Notes under the pieces: model-generated
Databases searched by the model: none
What the model saw: the letters and a program-made list of their open reading frames with translations, nothing else
Told to the model about the DNA's origin: nothing
Shown here: positions 8,638 to 19,882 of the stretch, in pieces
Numbering within the stretch: position 1 is the stretch's first letter
How the letters are laid out: each line of letters opens with the position of its first letter
Translations under genes and position numbers: made by a program
Assembly: GCA_039621445.1 (NCBI GenBank)
Contig: CP154955.1
Span: 405,995 to 469,994, forward strand
Source of the DNA: Euglena gracilis
Lineage: Eukaryota; Euglenida; Euglenophyceae; Euglenales
Reading direction: 5' to 3'
Length of the DNA: 64,000 nt

Positions 8638-10858
8638 TCACGAGCGAATTGAATGCCCAGTCTTGGTGCCAACCACACCCGATTGCGGATTTTGATGGAT
8701 GGAAGGCAGTTGTGTTTGAATTTGGTCCAAATTTGTTGCAAAATCATGCACACTTTGCTCCAAATGGTCAACAACCTGCAAATTGTCGGTTATCCGACCC
8801 ACATCCTCCTGCAAACGCTTAATCCGCTTACGGTATGAGGGTAACTCATCCAAAAGCAGGATTTTGTCGTAAATCGACTGAAAATGTTGCGAAATTGAAC
8901 CCAAACCGGTGTCCAATTCCTTTACTCTTGTCGCCAAAGTGCGCATCGCACTGGAAATGGCCTCCAATTGTGGAGGTGGCTTGGTGTATTGGTCCGAATG
9001 CGGATCTTTGATTTTCTCATTGGCTGTTGCTTCAACACTGAAACTTGCGCAAATAGCGCAGTATGTTTATTTTGCAGTTTTGTGACCGTTTTCTCGGTGT
9101 TCATAAGACTATCACAAAATCCTTGCATGATTTATGGACTTTCCGCGCGCATTTCAGCGCATATCTGGTCCAAGTGTGTGTTTGGGAGTGTGGGGGTAGG
9201 TGTTGGTAACGGCAATGTGCCTTGGGGTGGTGATTGCACCTGAAGCATTTTTGTGCTCAGTTCTTGCATGTGTTTGTGCAACTCCGCTATCGCGGTTCGA
9301 ATGCCGGTATCATCCGGGATTTTACCAGCTACTTCCGCATAGCGGGTATGAAACTTGGCCAATGCGGCTTAAATGTTACCAACATCCTGTTGTAACTGTT
9401 TGTGCAAATCGGCCATGGTGGCCTTGAGTCCGCTAATATCCGGTTTTGGTGCATGGGATGCCGCAATGCAGTTCTGCAATTCCGCCATTGCGTTTCGGAT
9501 TTCCATTGTGTCATTTTAACACTGTTGTTGCAAATTCTCAACCCCACTCGCGATATTCGCGATTTGGGTTTGAAAACTCGCAATTTCAGCTAGAATTTCG
9601 CCAAAATGGCAAGATTTCTGCTCCAATCGAGAAAGTCTTTCCTGCAATTGTTGCACATACGTGCTGGGGGCAAAAATTTCATTGGCTTGGGCAGAAAAGG
9701 TGGGCAAAATCTGCGGAATCACCGCTCAACTGGAAAATGCGCTGTTGCGCTTCCTGAAGTGCGGTTGCAAGTGTGGAGAATTGCTCCAATGTGGTAAATT
9801 GTCCCAAATCGGTATTTTTGACGGGGGGGGTTTATGCAACTTTTGCTGCAATTGTGGAAAAATTGCCGTAATTGGCTCCAATTGATGGGATAAAGCTTGC
9901 AAACTATGTTGCATGTAGGAGAAAATCGCATCATTGCGGGATTGTGTTTCACACATGGCTTCACTCACTTTTTGGCAGTGCTGTGACAAATATGCCTGCA
10001 AATGTGTGTCCAAACCTTGACGCAAATTTGCTAGGTCCACCTTGGTGGATTCAAAATTTGTTTGGCAATATTCACCTACATCACGCAAATAACTCCAAAG
10101 GTAATCCAGCTTGTTTTCTACAACTTTTTGGTTGTTCTCATCAAAATACAAAACCTTATTAAGTGTCATAGCACAATCCGCTACACATGTGTGCACATGG
10201 GAAATTTGCTGCATAAGCGGGTGTTCCACTGGGAGATTTGCGACAATGCGCTGAATCACGGTAATGGGATGAGGGGAAATATTTTCCAACTCTTTCACAT
10301 CACTACTCATGGACTCTGTGGGACTTGTATAATCGGGAACCGTCAAACGCATCTCCGGGTGCCATGGTAATGCCGGAAAAGAACCTGTATCGGGTGGTGT
10401 GTGGGCAATTGTCTAATCGGACTTGTGTGGGGAAGCATAGGGGGGGTGGCTGAAAGAAACTGTTTCTAACCCACCTTCTACAAAAAGTTGCTGTGTCGTA
10501 TCCGCCTCAGAGTCAAATGTGCCTATCGGCACCAGCGCGAGATCTCGCTGGGGGGGATAGCTATTAGCCGATCGGCTTCTAACAAAAGGGGTTGTGCCTG
10601 TTGGGGACGGGGTTGCTCTATAGAGCTTGACACTGATAGGTGTGGGGGTGCCCATCGGGCGGGGTGAGGATTACTCGACACAGACACCGATAGGTGTGAC
10701 ACAGGCGAGGAAGGAGGATTACCTGCAAAATGAGTCAATGCTTGAGTACCCCTATGGGGTTGAGAATGCTCATTAGAGCTAATCAATGATGCTGCAGGTT
10801 CAAGTCCTTGAAGTGAACCAATCAATGCAGCATAGTCAATGGGTGTTGTGCACTGCAT
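8638..10858 (-). pseudogene. Element C: Gag coiled-coil remnant (relative of family A)
   Basis: Minus-strand pieces in several frames line up in order with the family A Gag. The start MQCTTPIDYAALIGSL (10858) matches MQSTGPNHQFNYALLQ of A3. 10352-9726 matches the CVADCATALNKVLQFDEDNQ region. 9722-9516 holds ANEIFAPSTYVQQLQERLSR, 9362-9132 a TAIAELHKHMQELSTK segment, and 8967-8638 the PSYRKRIKRLQEDVGRI segment. Protein identity to A is roughly 40-50% by eye, so this is a separate, older family. The copy stops at 8638 before any nucleocapsid or Pol. Frameshifts and stops show it is dead. Confidence 0.85.
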
Positions 10859-11089
10859 TTTTGAAGCAAAAAAAAACCAAGTGTAAATTGTGGTGTAAAA
10901 TTGGGGAAACAAGTGCAAAAAGAGGGAATGGTATAAAAAGTAAGCAGAGACCCGAACTCTGAGGTTTGAAGCAGCGTGTACTGCGAACCGTCAGAGGACG
11001 TGTCCGTGCGTACAGTTTTGGCCGGAAACGGCTTGTAGTGCCTGTAATCGCCTATAGGCGAGGCACCACTCGACCGTTTGCGGTCAAAA

Positions 11090-11114
11090 GGATCGAAAAC
11101 CTAAACTGTTACCA
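11090..11114 (-). promoter_or_regulatory. Element C primer-binding site (initiator-Met type)
   Basis: On the minus strand TGGTAACAGTTTAGG then TTTTCGATCC follows two bases (CT) after an ACGTACA end. This is the same layout as family A (ACA, CT, TGG) and a mutated form of its PBS. It fixes the LTR/leader border of element C. Confidence 0.6.
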
Positions 11115-11116
11115 AG

Positions 11117-11431
11117 TGTACGTCCAACCCTTTTCCTCGCTTTTGGTCTTCGGTGCGCAAGGTGAAAAGTTGGAGTAACAAAAGGAAAAATAAAATAATA
11201 TAAAAGTCCTTTTCCCCAATTAAGAGGCAGAGCACAAGGCAGGTGAGAAAGCCCTATGGGCTACACAAAGAAATGCCAAGTGACTTGGGTGTCCGTTTCG
11301 GACTTCAAATGAAACAAATCAAACTTGGATGAAATACGTAAACGGAATAAAATACCAGCTGTGGAGAGGAGAACCAGAATAAGGTTTAGGTATTCCTAAT
11401 TCAGGCCGTTGGCCATCCTTAGGAATACCAC
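11117..11431 (-). repeat. Element C 5' LTR (putative)
   Basis: The 3' end (minus) is set by ACGTACA just before the PBS, as in family A. The 5' end is placed at TGGTATTCCTAAGG (11431) because it starts TG and gives a family-like length; no second LTR is present to prove it. A TATTCCTAA inverted repeat (11390-11430) lies at the proposed start. Confidence 0.4.
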
Positions 11432-11476
11432 CTAGCCTAGTACTGTGAGCTATATATGGCCATATATACGGCTTCC
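11432..11476. other. Junction with an 18-bp perfect palindrome
   Basis: The 45 bp between element C and copy A1 hold TATATATGGCCATATATA (11451-11468), a perfect palindrome. It may be original target DNA, an unrecognised LTR edge or an insertion scar. Confidence 0.5.
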
Positions 11477-11802
11477 TGGTACGCAAACCCCCACCGAGCG
11501 TCCACTTCCGTTGAGGAAGTTAGGATGGAAGCAGATCCTATTAGGATTTCCTAATGGGTGCCCCTTCTCTCTCCACAGGTGGTATTCTGTTATATGCTTT
11601 TTATACTCCTATTCTTTCCTTTTCCCCGGACCGGACTTGGATATCCAGTCCATCCTCCCTGCTATGCTCTGTGCTTTGCTTCTTGGAAGTTCGGAAAAGG
11701 GTTTTTCTGTTACTCTGATTTTCAGTTCCCAAGTAGGTGCGCCAAGGCAAAAGCGAAGGCTTTTTGGTAATTGGGAAAGGGGAATTGGGAATCAGACGTA
11801 CA
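11477..11802 (+). repeat. A1 5' LTR
   Basis: Matches 49505-49837 (A3) and the reverse of 35540-35852 (A2). It ends GACGTACA, two bases before the PBS. The first ~28 bp are diverged (TGGTACGC here, TGTGTACC in A2/A3). Confidence 0.85.
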
Positions 11803-11804
11803 CT

Positions 11805-11828
11805 TGGTAGGAGATTGGTTCGATCCTA
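11805..11828 (+). promoter_or_regulatory. A1 primer-binding site
   Basis: TGGTAGGAGATTGG then TTCGATCC, one base different from A3 in the first ten. It is complementary to the 3' end of an initiator-Met tRNA ending CTGCTACCA, with a second match to its T-arm. Confidence 0.75.
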
Positions 11829-12017
11829 CGCTGATTGGCAGCGGAGAGCCCCTGCACCGTTATTACACGGTCGCAGCATCAGCTCACGGCTTCTAGTCAA
11901 CGTTAAGCAGACGAGCAGGCTCCGGAAGGCTCTGAACGGTATTAACCGTTACAGCCCCTCTGGTGCCAGCACAACTGCTTGTTTCTGTGCGTTTTTGCTG
12001 TTTCTGTCATCAGAAAG

Positions 12018-14595
12018 ATGCAAATCACAGGCCCCAACCATCAATTCAATTATACCTTATTAGAGGCATCATTGCAAGACATTGACCAAGAAACAGGGGA
12101 TTGGAAGCTTTTATGTGAAAGTGCTTCCAGTTCCCACGCCGATGATGCTCAATTGGTTCAATTGTCACATTTGCAACATTTATCATCATTGACAGTGGTC
12201 GGCGATGCGCCCTCCACATCATTGGCTTCTTTGGATAATGCGGCCTCCACCGCACTCACCTCGCCACTGCGGTGGTATTAGCCTCTGTCTGCGGCAATGG
12301 TGCAGTTGCGCACACCGGAGAGACTCGTGGTGATTCCGCCACCGTGCTTCTTTGGTGATGGTTGGCTAGAAACCCCGTGTTTGTTTCAACCACCACCCGG
12401 CCTTCCACCGGCAAGCACTTACAGAGCTTTGCAACCACCACCCAATCTTCTGCACTACCTTGGCAACCGGAGACTCGCCTAGTGGTACCGGAATTCTCCG
12501 GTACCTCCCAACCCATGGATGGCTATGGGAAGGGCACTGGGGAGCTCCTCACTGCTGAGGATGTGCAGGATATAGTTGCTCGGCTTCCAGGGGATCACCC
12601 CCTTGTCCCTTATGAGGCAGTTGAGCCATCAACAATGCGTTGCAGATTGTGCAACTGCACTGAATAAAGTGCTTCAGTTTGACAAGGACAACCAGAAACA
12701 TGTCTTCACCAAGCTGGAACACTGCTGGAATTCCTTGCAGGAAGTTGGCAAATATTGCCAGAGGAACATCGAAAGTGCAGATATTGACCTTGCAAACTTT
12801 CGGGAAACCTTTGACAAAATGTGCCAACAGCTCCCGCAAAAATTCCGGAAAATTAGTGAATGCATGCACGAAGCGGAAACGCGGAATGACTCCAAGTTCC
12901 TGCACTTGCATGACTCACTACAACAATTATCGGGAAAAATTGAGTCCTGTTCATCCGCGTTGTTGCATTTGCAACAACAGTTGCATGCACGAGATTCCTC
13001 GTCTACAACAACCACTGTTGGTGGATTTGTGTCTATGGACCATTTCACCACCCTATCCGCAACTTTCCATGAATCGCAACACCACATTATGCTGCTGTGC
13101 GACGAAACGTAAAAGTTTCGGCAGTTCAAGTAACAAGCCAACAAGAATTTTGGTCCCCACACGTATGTGCGGCAGTTGGAGGAGCGACTTTCCCGTTTGG
13201 AGCAGAAAACCTGCTATTGTGACGTGAATCGGGTTGGATTATCCAATCTGAGAGCGAAAGTCGTGGTAGTGGCAGAACGGCAGGATTCCCTGCAGTTGCA
13301 GTTGCAATCCGACATTGGCGGGAGTAACTCGGCCATTGCGGGTTTGCAACAAAGCTATTCTGCACTTTCCCACCGAGTTCCGGACATTAGCGGTATTCAA
13401 ACGGCCATTGGGGAACTGCAAACCCGATATGCATCGGTGTCTACTAAAGTAATGGAAATGCAGTCTTTGCCTGCAGGTTCCAGTTCCCGGATTACCGAGA
13501 ACCCTGATTTCAAAGCATTTTATAACAAAATGCTCACTCGTAATCAGGAAACCTTGCAAGATTTCTGCTACAGCCTATTACGGCTTGAGGAATCGGTGAA
13601 TCGCAATGCCAGATCCACGCTAGGTGAGATTACCAGGTTGGATGAGCGAATTTCCGCGTTTTGGATAAGCCACATCCCGGAAATTTGCCCGTGGGTACCA
13701 CAACCGCGTTGTCCGATAACTGTGCACCGGTTGCACCCACCACCACACCAACCAAGGTGACACCACCTTTGCAGATTCTCTCAAGTGCTGTAAAAGCATT
13801 AACGGCACAACTGCAATTGTTGGATGAGTCTCACGGGAAACTTGTCCAAGATGTCACCGAAATTTCCGACAGGATTCCGCATTTGGATGAGTTTTCCCGT
13901 TACCGCAAGCGTATTCGCGCTTTGGAGGATGAGGTTGACCGTATTTGCCAACTCCAGTTACTTGAGCATTTGGAGCAAAGAGTGCATGACTTGTCTGTGG
14001 GTTTGGATAACGTGTCCAACCAACATCGGTTTTTACACTGCAATTCGACAGTATGCACTGCCGAATATGCGCCAAATGTACCAGAGTCGCGTTTTCACAA
14101 CCCGACTCTAGGTGTGCATGCACCACCACCACCACCTGTGTCCCGAGTGTCACATTCCGCGATTCCTCAAATTGTGCCACCATTGACCTTGCCCACAACC
14201 CAAATCCAGTTTTCGGATGAATTTCCCCTTAAGGGAACCGAATTTTTGGAAAACACGGCGATTCCGCCAAGTCTCCATCAAGAAATCCATTATTCCATGC
14301 TTGTGCGTGGAATGAACCAAAACTGTACACCGGGAGTGGGTCACGTGTTGCATGCACAACATACCCCCACACCGGAGAGTCCCCGTATTACGGGTAACCA
14401 ACAGGGTTTGCGACCGGATTTCCGGTACCAGGATTCACCTTTACCAGAAATCTCGCAATTCCGACAAGAATCCGGAAAGGATACGCTTGGTCCTCGAGCG
14501 TACCCAGGCCCAAAACCGCGGAATACCACCGAGGGTCAATGGGTTCCTCAGAAAGATTTCAAGGGCCCCATCTCAATCACGAACAAGGTAAAACC
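12018..14595 (+). pseudogene. gag: A1 gag (coiled-coil part only)
   Basis: Starts MQITGPNHQFNYTLLEAS, aligned with A3 gag at 50054. Pieces at 12018-12281, 12362-12667, 12576-13112, 13167-13760 and 13661-14614 follow the A3 protein through the heptad-rich region and the Pro-rich linker. The last piece shows that coiled coil and linker share one frame, so the frame change in A3 near 52280 is a mutation. At about 14595 the sequence jumps from the position equal to 52648 in A3 to that equal to about 54190. The capsid-like and both CCHC segments and the gag stop are therefore deleted. Confidence 0.9.
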
Positions 14596-16480
14596 CCAAT
14601 GTTGTGCAAAGTAGGAAAGGGTTGATGGGAAAGCTGGCAAAAAACGTATTTTCACCAGACCCTTCACTTTGATTACCCCCCATGGAACTTTTGGTCCAAG
14701 CGGAAATCAAAATTGAAAAATTTTGTGCAAAAGTCAAAATTCTTATTGATACTGGTTGTCGCATCGCACTACTTTTCGGTTTGGGTTGATACCAACCGCC
14801 CTCTTGGTGAAAGCCAAGAAGCAGATCAAAATTACGACGGCTGACAACACCCCCATGTGTGGTGGTGACTTGGGACGCTTTTTGGACATAGTCCTACCCT
14901 TCATCCCCAAGCACCACTCACACGACCCCTAACCAAAAAAATTTTCGGACACCTGGAGATATGAATCCGGAATCCATGATTCTGACGTAAGTCTGGGATA
15001 CCCGTTTTTACGTCAGCACCGGCTGGTAGTGGATTGCCACTCCCACGGTTTGCGCACATCACCATTCTGTCCGTTGCCCCGCAAACCCTCATCACCAGTG
15101 GCGTCAACCGCGACAGCCACGAATTTTTCCACACCGTTTGCGAAAACTTTTACCCGTTATTGACCACACCAACCAACGTTGTCCGCACTGGGTGTACCGA
15201 GAAAGTTCACCCCCTGCTCACCGACACACCAACTTCCGTTCTCCATGAGGCAGGGCAAGCGAGTAGCGGTACCTCCCTCGTTCCACTGGGTTACAAGACG
15301 AAAGCCCAAAGGCCTGAAGTTATAACGGTGTATAACAGCACCAATACCCCGTTTTACACCAGATGTATGGCTTTCAGATGCATCTGTACACCCCCCAGCA
15401 CCTACAAAAGCGCATCCCAACTTTTACACACACACACCCACCAGACCAACATGCGCGACAAGGACCACTACTCCGAGACTTCCTTCCAATATGTGCACTG
15501 TAGGAGAATTTCCGCCAAGCCAGATTTTGATTATGGATGTTTTGTCCAAACAACAACGCTAATCTTGATTTGGCGAACCCATACACTTTGTTGCGGTTCG
15601 CAATGCGCGACCGTACATCAAGTGCTCCTGACGACGAGGTATTGACTTGTTGTTTGGAACCGCGAAATCCGTGTCACACACCTCCCCCACCTCCATCTGG
15701 CTTGATATGGACTGGGTATTAACCCAACCAACCCATCAACCCTTGGGAATCCCCCTTGTGAGTGTGGATGACTTGAATCGCGGGTTGAATTGCGTTACCG
15801 CTCTTCAACCCGCGAACCAGGTCGACACATACGCAATGCGCGTATGGAACGCATTTAATTTTGGTCAATACTGTACTTTGGAGGAGATGGTTGTCCAAAA
15901 TCACTTTTTTGGCTGATTCCTTCGATTTGTCGTTGCAATTGATTCGTTTTCATCAAAAGTGCATGCACTCTTGTCGCGATATTGGTCGCAACACACCAAC
16001 GCATTTCTTAAATTATTGCGGTGATACGGTGCTATGGATGCATACTCCCCCAAAACTAATCCCGGATGTGGTGGAGAAAATCCTCCGCGATGAAGCGCGA
16101 GGAGCTCTCCTCATACCCGTCACCCAATTATCCTATATTTTTTGTTCATTGGTGGGATTTACCTGCTGAGTTACCACTATTTGAGTATTTTTGTGGTATA
16201 TTATTACCACCTGTTAAAGAAAACATTTTCACGTTTGTTTCTTTGACGCATTCGGAATATCCGATTTGCGTGTGCAAAGATACCTTGGTACAAAATGGGG
16301 ATGCCACACCCTCAACGCAGATTTCTGCGGTCATTGAGAGTGCGGACCAACACCCCAAGTCTGCTGACTGCTGTTCACGATTTACTCGCGACTTCCATGG
16401 TGTACTGGATAACACAGTTTACGCCTGCGACATCGACCCCGCGATTCGCGGTCCGTTCGGTGTTTGCAAAATCGAGCTCA
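14596..16480 (+). pseudogene. pol: A1 pol: protease and long linker
   Basis: LIDTGC at about 14742-14759 is the retropepsin active-site motif. The stretch that follows matches A3 54300-56050 through the Cys-rich linker (CRRISAKPDFDYGCF here, where two of the four A3 linker cysteines are altered). Stops and small indels break the frame repeatedly. Confidence 0.85.
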
Positions 16481-18525
16481 AGGATGGCGCTAAACCCATG
16501 CACCGGAAATTCTTCGGGTGAACGCGAACAAGCTCTCAACGAGATGATTGAGAAGCTCATCCAACGGAAGTAGATTATCCCTTGCAAGAGCGAATGGACA
16601 TCACAAGCTTTTGTGGTGCCGAAACCCGCTGACCAGTCTGGTCAGAAGAAGTGGAGGCTGGTGCTGGATTACGGTCTTTTGATTAGCGGTACCTGAACTC
16701 CCAAACGAAGGGTGACCCCTTCCCGCTACCGATGATCGAGAATTTGATCACAAGACAATCGGATAACCGGTTGTGGTCAGTCTTTGATCTAGAAGACGGT
16801 TTTCATCAGATGCATTTGCATCCTGATTCGCAACCGTACACGGCATTCGTGACATCCAAGGGTGTGTACCAATGGACGGTACTCCCCACGGGTGTTAAGA
16901 ATTGTCCAGCAATGTTTCAACGCATGATCCAGTGGATTTTGCGCAATTTACCGTTTGCTCTGGTGTACATCGATGATGTACTGGTGGGAACCCAACCACC
17001 ATCCGCGAAATCGGGCGAGGATATCCTCGAACCGCATTATCACGATGTGCAGGCGGTATTATCTGCGTTCCGAAAGCACGTGCTTTTCGTGAAGGGTTCC
17101 AAAATGCACCTGTTTCGCAGAATTTTTAAGTTTTGCGAACATATCCTGAGCAACGTGCAGCGTAAAACCGCACCAAGTAAGATGGAGGCCATTAAGAAAT
17201 GGACTCCTGAGGTCATTAACACCTTAACACATTTAAAGGGATTTTTTTGCCTAGCCCAATACTACGCGATTTACATGAATGATTTCGCAAAAATCGAGGT
17301 ACCCCTAACCCGACAGTTGAAAAATCGGATACCCGATAACGCAAAAGTCATTTCGGATGACAAAATGCGAGAGGCCCTGAATAAAATCAAGGACTTTCTC
17401 CTCAAGGACGTGGTTGGCGATATCGCGGATCCATACAAACCGTATGTAGTGGAAGTCGACAGCAGCGGTTACGCTGTTGGCGGGGTTCTTAGCCAGCATA
17501 ATGCGGCGAATGAGCCCCGACCTGTGGCTTTCTTCAGCAGGAAGCTACAGGGCGACAACGGGAAAGGACAGGTTAAATGGAGCATTCGCGAAAAGGAGAC
17601 ATATGCCATTGTGCTTATTCTCCAAAAATTCCGCAGCTGGATAGCCAGCAGCTTGGTCCAGATACTCGTGTTGACGGATCATGAGAGCCTTCAACACTGA
17701 TATATATCGAGGACCTAAACAAGGCCATGTCATCAGTTGGCAGAAGATGCCGATGGCATGAGTTCTTGAGCCAGTTTAACCTGGTGGTTATTTATACCCC
17801 AGGTCACACTCAAAAAGTTGCGGATCCTCTCAGCCGAGCCCCCTGGTATTATCCTGGGAACCCGGATGAGGGTGATGCGACTTTTCATGGCAGCCATGAG
17901 GCTGACCAGTTCGCACGTCGATCCGAGGCTGCGGACAAGATGCCCGATTCACTACCCGTTTCCCGGGTATATCGCAGCATTGACATTTCACCATTGCGTG
18001 GAAGGCGACGGCGTGGACACACTGCCGGACCCCGTCACATTACGCGTACGGAAACTCCTACCACCCTATTTTTACGTGAATGGGATTATTCGCGTGACCC
18101 TGAGTATAGCACCATTGTGAATAGACTTCGTAATGCTGAATCCACTGAGAATTACTCTCTATCACCATTGCGCCTTATATTCCGGAATATAAGAATTGTA
18201 TACCCCAAGACCTGGTTGATGATGTGATTTTGAGCTCTGGGGCCCCCAAACTTCTTTCACTGGTAGGTCGCAGATACTGCACAACCCTGAGTGAAAAAGA
18301 TTAATTTTTTTATGTTTGCGAATTTCGCAACGGTGTCAAATTTGTCGTGCTGTGAAACCGCGCAGAGGTACCCCCCCGTGGGACGATGTCCTTTTTCACC
18401 GTACCACCAGATATTTTTACGTCCCTCTGCATGGATTTTCTCGAACTTGAACCTTGCAAAGGATCCGATGACAAATTTACGATTACGTTTTTGTTGTAGT
18501 CTGTCGGCTGAGTGGGTACATATTA

Positions 18526-18906
18526 CACATATGGCACAACGTGGGGCCCCCATACTTGGGGTATGGGGGTGGTATGGGGTATGCGTTATGGGGTATGGGG
18601 TATGTGGTATGGGGAACAAGGTGATGTTTACTTTTTTGCCGGCAGGGTCCGGGGGGGGCAGGAGCCCCGCCCCCGGCACTCGAACAGTTTCATACGTTGC
18701 GCGGTTAGCTTGCAAAAGAGGTACGTGATTAAGATGATTTTTTTTTTGGCGGTTATTGGGGTATGGGGTATGGTGTATGGGGTATGGGGTATGGGGTATG
18801 GGGTATGGGGTATGGGGTATGGGGTACGGGGTACGGGGTATGGGGTATGGGGTATGGGGTATGGGGTACGGGGGTGGTATGGACGCCCTACTTTGTGCCA
18901 TGACTC
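18526..18906. mobile_element. 381-bp hAT-like miniature element in A1 integrase
   Basis: Flanked by the 8-bp direct duplication ACATATTA (18518-18525 and 18907-18914). The A3 copy has only one (slightly different) version at this site (GTACATAGTAGCC). The ends share an imperfect inverted repeat around ATGGCACAA(C/A)GT(G/A)GGGC. An 8-bp duplication is the hAT rule. The interior holds two blocks of GGGGTAT repeats around a unique core (18612-18756) with a GCCCC/GGGGC hairpin. No transposase frame. Confidence 0.85.
18757..18882. repeat. GGGGTAT minisatellite
   Basis: About 17 heptamers GGGGTAT, some GGGGTAC, head to tail. A shorter block lies at about 18556-18615 in the same element. G-runs every seven bases would allow four-stranded DNA structures. 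The minus strand reads a PHTPYPI repeat, which is only a translation of the heptamer. Confidence 0.95.
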
Positions 18907-19882
18907 ACATATTAGCCATTCCATGCCAGAAAGCAGGGTTGACAGCCCAAATTGTGGCATCTATATTCCTGAAGAAATGTGTCTGTTTAATGGGTTTACC
19001 GAACGAAATCGTGAGTGATCAAGAATCACCTGATCTCTTTGCGGTTTTTCACACCTTTGTGCGGCTTACTCGACAATGAGCAGCATTTTTCCATTATATA
19101 CCGCCCAAAAGGCAATGGTAGGGCCGAGGCAGCCGTGAAATCCGTTGTCAGTATGCTTCGCCTTTCACTGGCTGACTCGGGTAAGAAGAATTGGTTATCC
19201 GTCCTTCATTGGTGTTTATTTTCCATCAATACCTTGCCAGGGTTGATATTAACACACTCACCGTATAAAATTGTTTTCGGACGGGACCCTCCGGCCATAG
19301 GGGATATCCCCTCGGAAAGACCCTCCCGAAGTAGTATCAGCTGTGAGACGTGGTTTGCAGAAGTGTAATCACTCCGCTCTGCAGTCCAATCACGTATCAC
19401 AGAAATTCATTCCAACAAACGGAAATCGTTTTTACAGAACTTCAACACACCTGTATATAGTTCAGGTGACCGCGTGTGGGTACGGAATAGCCCAACCCGC
19501 ATGCAATCTTCTAAGCTAGATCCTCTTTGGCTCGGTCCATGCGAACGTTTGGAGGGGTTAGGTAGTAGCGGGCGATATAAAGTTGCCTTGCCCAACGGGA
19601 TTGAGGACGTCCATATGGACGACTTCGAACCGTACCTAAGCCCCCCAGACGGAAAAGCTATCCCTTGCCTATATTTCAAGCCCCGTTCGAGATTAACTGA
19701 AACGGACGACTTTGTGGTCGATAAGATAAATGGCGACAAGTTCGACAGTGGTGTGCACTACTGCAAAGGTAGCTGGAAAGTGTATGGGCCAGAGTAGGAC
19801 ACTTGGGAGAGAGCATCCAGTGTTGTTGGACATGACTGAAAACAAGGTTTTCCTTCCTTTCAGTCGCCGTCCGGGTAGCATC

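Larger units (their letters stand above)
16481..19798 (+). pseudogene. pol: A1 pol: RT, RNase H, integrase, chromodomain
   Basis: An open piece at 16732-17700 carries RT motif A ([10 protein letters not shown]), YIDDVL near 16966, and the RNase H start (VVEVDSSGYAVGG). The next piece (17727-18227) gives the end of RNase H and start of integrase. The integrase core is split by the miniature element at 18526-18906 and resumes with [11 protein letters not shown] and [14 protein letters not shown]. The chromodomain is cut by a TAG at 19796 (GAG in A2/A3). An extra ~14 bp near 16675 breaks the RT N-terminus. Confidence 0.9.

Noticed and set aside
18757-18882. Interstitial telomere repeat
   Set aside because: GGGGTAT is not a telomere type I know, and the array lies within a defined hAT-like insertion, not at a chromosome end.
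18257-18901. Minus-strand 214-residue protein of PHTPYPI repeats
   Set aside because: A translation of the GGGGTAT heptamer array inside a miniature element.
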